Shown here piece after piece: positions 56,777 to 64,000 of a DNA stretch of 64,000 bases (its first letter is position 1; every line of letters begins with the position of its first letter). The DNA comes from Neoarius graeffei. Lineage: Eukaryota; Chordata; Actinopteri; Siluriformes; Ariidae. The notes under the pieces were generated by a model. It made no database searches. It saw only the letters and a list, made by a program, of their open reading frames with translations, and was not told the origin of the DNA. The DNA is taken from NCBI RefSeq assembly GCF_027579695.1, contig NC_083590.1, positions 21,520,610 to 21,584,609 on the forward strand. Direction: 5' to 3'. A program made the position numbers and the translations under genes.

Positions 56777-57544
56777 GGCCATGTACACACGTAGCCGGGT
56801 ATTTTTAAAACCGAACATTTCCCCCCCCTCCGTTTATAAAAATGTTTTATCCACACCACCTCGTCTTCGAAAAAAATCCCTTCCACACATAACCGAACAT
56901 CTGCGTTTTCAATCACATTCATAAGCATTCCAAACCTGTAGATGGCATTATTTCCCCAAATCCTACCCCCTAATCACATCAGAATAGCCCTCTGTTGGCG
57001 TCACTTCCGCCTAAACATAAAACATGGCGCCAAGCTCGTTCATCTGGACAGACTCGGAGACAGAATTGCTTCTAAACACAATTTTGGAGTATAAACTTCA
57101 AAAGACGCAAGAAAACGTTGATTGGGATTCTTGTCAAAGCAAATATGTGGACATATTGACCCCGTTTTTGGATCAGTAGTTGGGCTTCTAAAATTAAACA
57201 TTTAAATAGCACCTGCACAATAATTAACGCTTTCAAGGCACTACTCCGATCCATTACTCTTTGTCCATGCTTAATCTGGCTTCTGCAGTAAACAAAGGTC
57301 GCACGTTTGACGTCAGGGCAGATTTCTTGTCTTTTTTTTTGGCGCAGATTGTAACGTTCTAAAACGCAAACCTCCGGTTATCTCTGTCTACACGAAAAGG
57401 CATACACGGAGTTTTCAAAAATCTTCACTTTGCCCGGAGTTTTTTTAAATATTCGTTTTTGATGTGTTTTCATGTGGATGACAGGCCAAAACGTAGAAAA
57501 ATATCTTCGATTTAGCAGATACCCGGCTACGTGTGGACGGGGTC
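56777..57544. mobile_element. Harbinger MITE with Myb-like ORF
   Basis: TAA is duplicated at 56774-56776 and 57545-57547; inverted ends carry CACACGTAGCCGGGTA / TACCCGGCTACGTGTG. The empty sequence GCTAAAAGAATATAG is seen at 52061. Confidence 0.85.
57024..57179 (+). pseudogene. Myb/SANT-like fragment of Harbinger element
   Basis: A 51-residue frame from ATG 57024, MAPSSFIWTDSETELLLNTI then VDWDSCQSKYVDIL, to TAG. It resembles the first part of fish Harbinger Myb-like proteins, truncated by a stop. Confidence 0.6.
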
Positions 57545-58647
57545 TAAAAGAATATAGTCCCCCCCATCTCCTGTTCCACACTCCAGCCCAGTCGGTGGCA
57601 GTAAGGCACCTTTAAGTTGGTTTGCCAACCGCCAAAAAAACCCAAAAGAGGAAGAAAATAATGGCAGAACGTGTTGCTGAACCAAGAGAGGATGAAATAA
57701 AAACTTTACTCGAAAACAAAACCCCCAAAAATACAAAGCAACAAAATATGGAATAAAAGTATTTGATGGTAAAAACTTTATAGTTTTCAAGAATTATTAT
57801 TATAGTATTTTTCACAAATTGCTCCTGTCATTTTGCTGGTTTATTTACATTATAAGCGGAAATGATTTTGTCGGACGTTTAGTATAAAGTTTTTATTTCT
57901 CAAATTTGCAGAAAATAATGTTCTGTTTCTCAAAATCCAGTGAATATGGATAGAATAACAGTTATTCCACTCAAATCTCATTGTACACCATTTATAGCCG
58001 ACTCGGTGCTACGTGCCTCATCAGCTATCAGCTCATGTACGACTCGATTTCACGGAATAACTTAAATATTTTGCTGATTTGTTGAGCGTATTTAACTCCT
58101 GAACTCAACAGAACCCCTTTATTTTATTAAAAATCACCATTAGATGGGTCATTAAATTTATTTCGCTTTCATTAAATTGACATTATTTATAGCCCTACTT
58201 GTTTTTTGGTTGCTGAGGTGTAAATTAAATTCATTAAACTCACACGACCAGTAAAATGACCAGCTACTTTAATGCTAGGTTGTGATTTTCATCACTGTAA
58301 CAAAATAAAATAAGCAGAACCAACATGCCGATGATTTATGGACCACCGGAGACCTGACTTGATGAAATTAAAGTAGTTATTCGTGGAGTAAGATTTTCCA
58401 ACTCATTATGGGGTCCAAGGGAAACTGAGAACGAAAGACATGTTGCTGACTGACCCCTGAATATCTCCTTCATCCTGTTACTAATAAGCAGAGAAATCAG
58501 TCGAATGAAGAGAGCCTGAACTGAAGCATGTCCATCGAAAACTAACCGCTCTGAAGGTGTACTCTTGGTTTCCTGAAGTTCAGCGAGAACACAGAGCCCC
58601 TCCTTGACTAATAAAGTTAGTGCACAGTCAGCATACAGCTCCCCAAC

Positions 58648-58668
58648 ACACACACACACACACACACA
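58648..58668. repeat. (AC)n microsatellite
   Basis: About ten AC units. Confidence 0.9.
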
Positions 58669-60044
58669 TGCTTTTCCCTCCTTAACCTGTATTACCAGTC
58701 TTACCCGGTCTCACATCTGGGAAAAATTAAAGGCCTACGTACGGAGGAGGTGGAGAATGTGCTGGTAGATTAGCCTCGCTTTCCATCTCCTTTCTTCTCT
58801 ACACAGAACGTTTTCTCCACAGGTCATGGCAGTGTGTGTGCGCACACACGTGTGTGGTGGAGGCACTGCTTTGAACATTCCTCCAAACAGACAGGAGCAG
58901 TGGAGGAAGGTCTTAAAAGACCTCCATCAACCAAGACAAAAACAAAAACACCCTACTATATTTATAGTACATTCAATTACCGAAGCGGGAACAGTAGTGT
59001 ACAGTATGTACCTTCCTGGAACAGCCACAGTTGCACACTTGCTACAAATAAATACTACAATCATTACTGGCGTGGCACACCTACCTAACGTAAAAACATG
59101 GTCATAGTATAATTAAGCTAATGACGGAAAAAAAAAAAAAAAAAACATGGTTTGTAGTTTAAGCTGAAAGGCTGATCAAGTATATAGTAATTTCTTTCCA
59201 ACATTCCATGAATACAGCTTTTTTTTTTGGGGGGGGGTGCATAAAGCTAAATATCGAGGCTAAATGTGGATAAAGATGCTAATCAATTCACAGCTTTCAA
59301 TAAGCAAAAGTTCTAGCTATCTAAGCTATTAATGTACAACTTAGAAATGCACTGTAAACATATTTTTATTGCGCATGCATGTATGTAACATTCTCGGGAT
59401 GCCTCAAATAACATTTCCGCAAGAATACCATGATCAAGATGCAAAGAAACATCCCATACAAACTGATACTGATCCCGTGTTGACATTCACACAGTAATTC
59501 AATCGACTCTTTGCGTATTTTGTTGCCAAGTTATGCAAAACAGCAGCTTTAGATAAGCTGTAAGTCGTGTTCTATGTCCACTGTAAGTTCCACATCAGTT
59601 ATTAGAATATTTATTAACAACATAAAACACAGTCATTCAGTTTTGGATCAATCAAGATCGGCCCCAATACCGATACTTGGTGCATCACGATAGAGAACAT
59701 TATAATCCCTTTTAACTTCACACTTCAGGAAAATACAGTACTATTATTCCATTTTATAAATTGTAGATCTGTTTTCCCCTGAATATAAACTGCTGTCAAA
59801 AATGGTCCAGGACAACAGATTACATGGAGTTTTGCAATTTTAAACTAAAGGACAGGTCAAATTTTTCTGAAATATGGCATTTAATATGAACTTGATTTTT
59901 TTTTGTTTTGTTTCCAATCTATTCTGGATGAGAGAAAATTTCCAAAATTAGTTGCTGTTGTCTTATCATAATTAATAATCTGCATCAGTCATACGTATAG
60001 AATGAACAATCAGCAAGTTTAAAAAGTATATTATGTAATTATAC

Positions 60045-60325
60045 AAGTCTGTAGAGATATTTAAGTTATTCCATGAAATCGAGTCGTACATGAGCTGATA
60101 GTTGATGAAGCGCGTAGCACCAAGTTGGCTATAAGCTGTGCACAACGAGATTGAGTAGAATAACTGTTTTATTCTATCCACATTCACTGGATTTTGAGAA
60201 ACTGAGCATTTTTATTTTTTGCAGATTCAATAAATAAAAACTTTCATACAAAACGTCCAACAAAATTTCCGCTTAGAATGTAAAAACAAACTGACGAAAT
60301 GACAGGAGCAATTTGTGAAAATGCG

Positions 60326-60361
<36 letters not shown>

Positions 60362-60595
60362 GGGAAAAATATGTTCTTACCATCAAATATTTTCATTCCA
60401 TATTTTGTTGCTTTTTTGTATTTTTGGGGTTTTGAGTTTTTATTTCGTCCTCAGTTGGTTCAGCAACACACTCCGCCATTTTGTTTCTCTCTACTCATGG
60501 TATCTGAGCTGATATCCTAGTAGTAGAGTAGCCAATCAGAGCACACGATTGCTCATATCCAGTGAATGTGGATAGAATAATAAACAGTTACTCAC
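60045..60595 (-). mobile_element. First-exon MITE, minus-strand copy
   Basis: Terminal motifs lie near 60175-60192 and, inverted, 60560-60575, with the outer hairpin near 60060-60165. On the - strand, ATG 60479 gives MAECVAEPTEDEIKTQNPKN before a one-base frameshift; the FDG|GTAAG donor is at 60381/60380. A (TAA)n run at 60325-60361 lies in the intron-like part. Confidence 0.7.
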
Positions 60596-60606
60596 TGAAG
60601 GTGTGG

Positions 60607-60810
60607 TGAATATTGTCAAGTTTATTTCTATAGCGCTTTTAACAATAAACATTGTCGCAAAGCAGCTTTACAGAATTTGAACGACTTAAAACATGAGCTA
60701 ATTTTATCCCTAATCTATCCCCAATGAGCAAACCCGTGGCGACGGTGGCAAGGAAAAACTCCCTCAGACGACATGAGGAAGAAACCTCGAGAGGAACCAG
60801 ACTCAAAATA
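60607..60810 (-). repeat. Long teleost repeat, empty-site copy
   Basis: Reverse-strand relative of 15960-16762 plus 18995-19080, without the Tc1 insertion: the TA target is at 60699-60700 in ATGAGCTAATTTTATCCC. Confidence 0.75.
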
Positions 60811-61044
60811 TATATATTGGTGAATAATAATTGAGATGAAGTGGAGGTTATTATTCATTGATATTCATAGAGCCTGAGGCGGATAATTGTTTTAGCATAA
60901 ATACACAGGTGATGATGATTTTGTGTGATGATGAACTGTATTTAAAAAAATAAAAACTTAAAGCTTCATGCAAATGAAGGCGTGGTGCAGACCTGTGTCA
61001 CTTAAAATACTTTGTTTTGAAATCAATAAAATAAATCACAATTC

Positions 61045-61300
61045 CACATCATCTTTGAATAGTGTTAGACCAAACTTCATAGCATTTTTAGTGCTTTTAG
61101 GAACATTTTTTTCCATCATTTGTAATTCTTCCTCATTTATGGTGACAGAGTGTAATGAATTGGCCACCATTTTGCCGAGTCACTCGAGGAGATTATCGAT
61201 AAATATAGTCCGAATCTCTCAACCAATCAGCGCACGATTTTCTATAAATCACCTGCGTATTTGTACTAAATACTGTTATTCACACTGTTAGACAACCGAT
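61045..61300 (-). mobile_element. First-exon MITE relative, minus strand
   Basis: ATG at 61170 opens an uninterrupted frame with INEEELQMMEKNVPKST and NAMKFGLTLFKDD. It is the sister of 13095-13350 and alignable with the ATKYGIKVF family. The donor is degraded. Confidence 0.5.
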
Positions 61301-61676
61301 TGTGCAATACACATCATATTAACTTGTAATTATTAAAAAGAAACTTCTATTAAACCTTTCATGTATTATTCATATGCATATCTTTTATAAATTTTCACAT
61401 TTTCTCTTTTTTAGACTTAAAAATGCATGCTATACGAATGATTCTTTTATTAAAATGTAAACGGATTGCCCATGATTTAAGAAAAAAAAAAAGGATGAAA
61501 CAGTATGCCTGACGTAATTAAAAAAAAAATCTTCCAGTGTCCAAAATTTTTAGCATTCAGATCTTAAAATATGCAACAAAGCAAAATGTTAAAAAAAAAA
61601 ATCACTTCTAAAAATGTCCAAGATAGGACTGTTTCATTATGCAAGGAAGTTTATACATATTTATATTAAAAAATAA

Positions 61677-61680
<4 letters not shown>

Positions 61681-61751
<71 letters not shown>

Positions 61752-61753
61752 TA
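61681..61753. repeat. (AT)n microsatellite followed by T run
   Basis: About 25 AT units then about 20 T. Confidence 0.95.
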
Positions 61754-61972
61754 TTTAAGTTCAAGGTTACCTGTGGAATCTTAAAAATGATTTTTAAAAC
61801 TTACTTACTTGCATGCAAAGTTTATTTATTTATTTTAATTTACAAAGTTAATAAAGATTGACAATGACAAATAGTCTTGAGAGCTCCAGAAGTTTGTTAA
61901 TTCACAGTAATGCTCTCAAGAGACTGATATTTTCCAAAAACGTTAAAAAAAATAAAATAAAATAAGCCTTAA

Positions 61973-62658
61973 AGTGCATATTCTGGACCAATTTTTTTTT
62001 TTTTTTATGAAAGTATATCCCTTTACACACTCATCCAGAAGGGTAATTTTGCACAAGACCGTCTGTCTACAGCAGAAAAAAATAAAATAAAATAAAATAA
62101 AATAAAATAAAATGTGTCTGGAAAAATCCCAAGGGAGTCTGGAGCCAGAATCGTGACGTCACCTGCATAAGCGCCAGCAGGCTGCGCGAGCTTTGCATGG
62201 TTTCAGTGCACAGCCTGTGTAGACCAAGCGCTCCCATTTCTCTCTCATTGTCCGCTCTTTTGGAAAACGATGAGTACTAATCCCATCAAGATTGGTGTTG
62301 CTACACCCTCCTACGATACATCTGTTAACCATTTTAATAATTACGCGATAACATTGAAGAAATGTGCAGAAAACCGCCAGGTCGTTTTCTCATAAACAAA
62401 CCAGCGCTGACGTAGGATTCAGAGGGAGGCGTCCCGCACGCGACGTCACGAAAATCAGTGTTTGCCGGGAAATCCAAATGCAGAGTTTTTTCAGAGGTGG
62501 ACCAATTCGCCTCAAATGGCTTGATTTCAACCGAATTTTTCTGGTATTGCGCAAGGTAAAAAAAATTGCACAAAATGTGACAAATATTTGACCAAAGTTT
62601 AATATAAAATAGGAGAATTACACTGATCTTGCTCCTGAATTTACCCGTGATATGCACT
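61973..62658. mobile_element. TTAA-flanked MITE
   Basis: TTAA lies at 61969-61972 and 62659-62662, with short inverted ends beginning AGTGCATAT. An (AAAAT)n tract lies at 62080-62112. No supported coding sequence. Confidence 0.65.
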
Positions 62659-63715
62659 TTAAATTGACTACTCATAAGTGTGGACATGATGCATGGAAGG
62701 GTTAAAGCAGAATTATACATTCCAGTGACAGAAGCAGACCAATAGCATTCATTTAGACTGTAGTAATTGATGATCCCTGACCTTCCTGTATAATGTTGCC
62801 GTATGAATAATATTCAGAGCATGGACAGGATGTGTAACGGCGTAAAACGGTGTCCTGACCTCATTTTGCCCACAACATGACCCTCAGAAATCCCCAAACT
62901 CTCCCACGAGCTGCTCACTGAGTCGATCCAGACCTGGCATCTAATCTCGGCATGTCATGCGTGATGATAAACAGGGCAGACTTTCAGGGCTTTAAGGTGC
63001 TAATGAAGCTCTCGATCCATCCCCAAATGTGTTTTTAGAAAGAAAAAAAAAAGGTGCTTCTATAAACATGCTCCACTTCAAATGCTGATGGAGTTGATTC
63101 TTACGAAAGCCAGAAAAAGATTCCAGGATATGGCACATTTAACCTGATAATTACAGAGTTATGGCGACAAAAGTACACAGTTTCCTCCTCTGTTACGACG
63201 ACACAATGCACAAAGAGATGCAAAGAAAAGTCTCACTGGAAGCCATGCTTTTAAAACCACAACAAGAACTGCTTCGGTTGCATTTTTCTCTCCTTTGCAC
63301 TCAGAGATCTGGATTACGATGTGGTTTAAGAAAAGGAAACTACAGTCTTGTATGTAAATAATGAAAAATTATAGTTTTCGTAGTGAGTTAAGCTTCTTTG
63401 GATGAATCATAAAGCCTCGGCTTTCTTGGGAAGTACAAGATGCAGGAAAACTTTTTTCGGTTGAAAAGGTTTTTTTTTTTTTTTTTTACACTTGATGCTT
63501 CAGGAGAAAGTAACCAGCAACAACTTTCACGGTGACTTTTGTGGTGGACGTGCTACATAATCAAAGTTTATTAATAATAATAATAATAATAATGAAATAA
63601 CGTGTGTGGTTTTAAAGCGCATCATTGTTAATAGGAGTCTTTAGAGCTCTGTAAGCCAGAAATAAAAATTTATATAACAACTTGGTTCCATGACGAGCTG
63701 CGTTTGTTAGACTGC

Positions 63716-63738
63716 GGGGGGGGGGGGGGGGGGGGGGG
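63716..63738. repeat. Poly(G) run of 23
   Basis: Uninterrupted G homopolymer. Confidence 0.95.
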
Positions 63739-63868
63739 TGTGACGGAATGATTTAAAGCTGATATAACGTGATAACAGGCCCCGACTTTTCAACATTTCA
63801 AAAAATTATTGAATGTAACTATAAATGGATTAAATGTACACCTTGTCGATCTTTAATAAATACAAATA

Positions 63869-64000
63869 TAATCTCATTATCTGTAGCCGCTTTATCCTGT
63901 TCTACAGGGTCGCAGGCAAGCTGGAGCCTATCCCAGCTGACTACGGGCGAAAGGCGGGGTACACCCTGGACAAGTCGCCAGGTCATCACAGGGCTGACAC
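63869..64000 (-). mobile_element. tRNA-derived SINE, copy 16, cut by window end
   Basis: The 3' tail and part of the body (CGAAAGGCGGGGTACACC) are visible; the head lies beyond the window. Confidence 0.92.

Larger units (their letters stand above)
56612..58080 (+). mobile_element. First-exon MITE, long form, interrupted by Harbinger
   Basis: The left terminal motif at 56616 is followed by GTAGAGAAAAACAAAATGGC, then the nested element, then the GGTGGCAGTAA segment and an ATG at 57661 (MAERVAEPREDEIKTLLEN, frameshifted before ATKYG; donor GTAAAA at 57769). The right end and outer hairpin reach about 58080. It shows the most complete organisation of the family, about 700 bp without the insert. 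Confidence 0.75.
42671..64000 (-). other. pard6g: Probable pard6g intron (PB1-encoding exon not found)
   Basis: No frame with the Par-6 PB1 signature (GDLLPINNDDN) was seen on the - strand here. The interval is filled by repeats annotated separately. Its upstream end lies outside the window. Parts without a named feature (for example 45500-46670, 48600-51190, 58090-60050, 62660-63860) show no gene or repeat I recognise. Confidence 0.55.

Overview
This window is vertebrate nuclear DNA, almost certainly from a teleost. It carries spliced exons with GT/AG borders, a fish-type substance P (KPRPHQFIGLM), sixteen copies of one tRNA-derived SINE, and many Tc1, hAT, Harbinger and TTAA-target DNA transposons. 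The substance P and neuropeptide-gamma peptides resemble those of otophysan fishes. The SINE subtype reminds me of catfish genomes, but I could not test that.

Three real genes are supported. (1) tac1, + strand, about 1-3545: exons encode substance P, a 24-nt micro-exon, neurokinin A and a short C-terminal tail. The signal-peptide exon lies upstream of the window or ends at base 20. (2) bloc1s4 (cappuccino, a BLOC-1 subunit), - strand, 37569 down to 21394: five in-phase exons give a 253-residue product. Intron 1 (6.2 kb) is mostly a 38-bp minisatellite of about 145 copies. Intron 4 (9.0 kb) is packed with nested transposons and separates the conserved C-terminal FRTEDFF exon from the rest. (3) pard6g (Par-6 polarity protein), - strand: the large last exon at 41694-42670 carries the semi-CRIB and PDZ regions, followed by about 2 kb of likely 3'UTR. 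I found no PB1 exon between 42671 and 64000, so that stretch is probably intron. tac1 and bloc1s4 converge; bloc1s4 and pard6g lie in tandem on the - strand. The three genes have unrelated jobs (neuropeptide, lysosome-related organelle biogenesis, cell polarity).

Layout: 1-3545 tac1; 3546-about 20000 intergenic, nearly all repeats (SINEs, inverted Harbinger-like MITEs, a TTAA-flanked foldback with a second TTAA element inside, a GGGGTAA element, Tc1 relics, a 719-bp palindrome); about 20080-21393 likely bloc1s4 3'UTR; 21394-37569 bloc1s4; 37570-39670 spacer with three SINEs; 39675-42670 pard6g 3' end; 42671-64000 pard6g intron with a hAT-like element, AC/TAC-rich repeats, two Tc1 remnants, a Harbinger MITE and a family of MITE-like elements that carry a conserved start codon, short ORF and splice donor.

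Most interesting: several insertions have their unoccupied target preserved elsewhere in the window (paralogous empty sites), so target-site duplications can be read directly. A recurring theme is small ORFs carried by non-autonomous elements: THAP, BED, two Myb-like, and a possible recombinase-type N-terminal exon. No prokaryote-style system, CRISPR array or complete active transposase was found.
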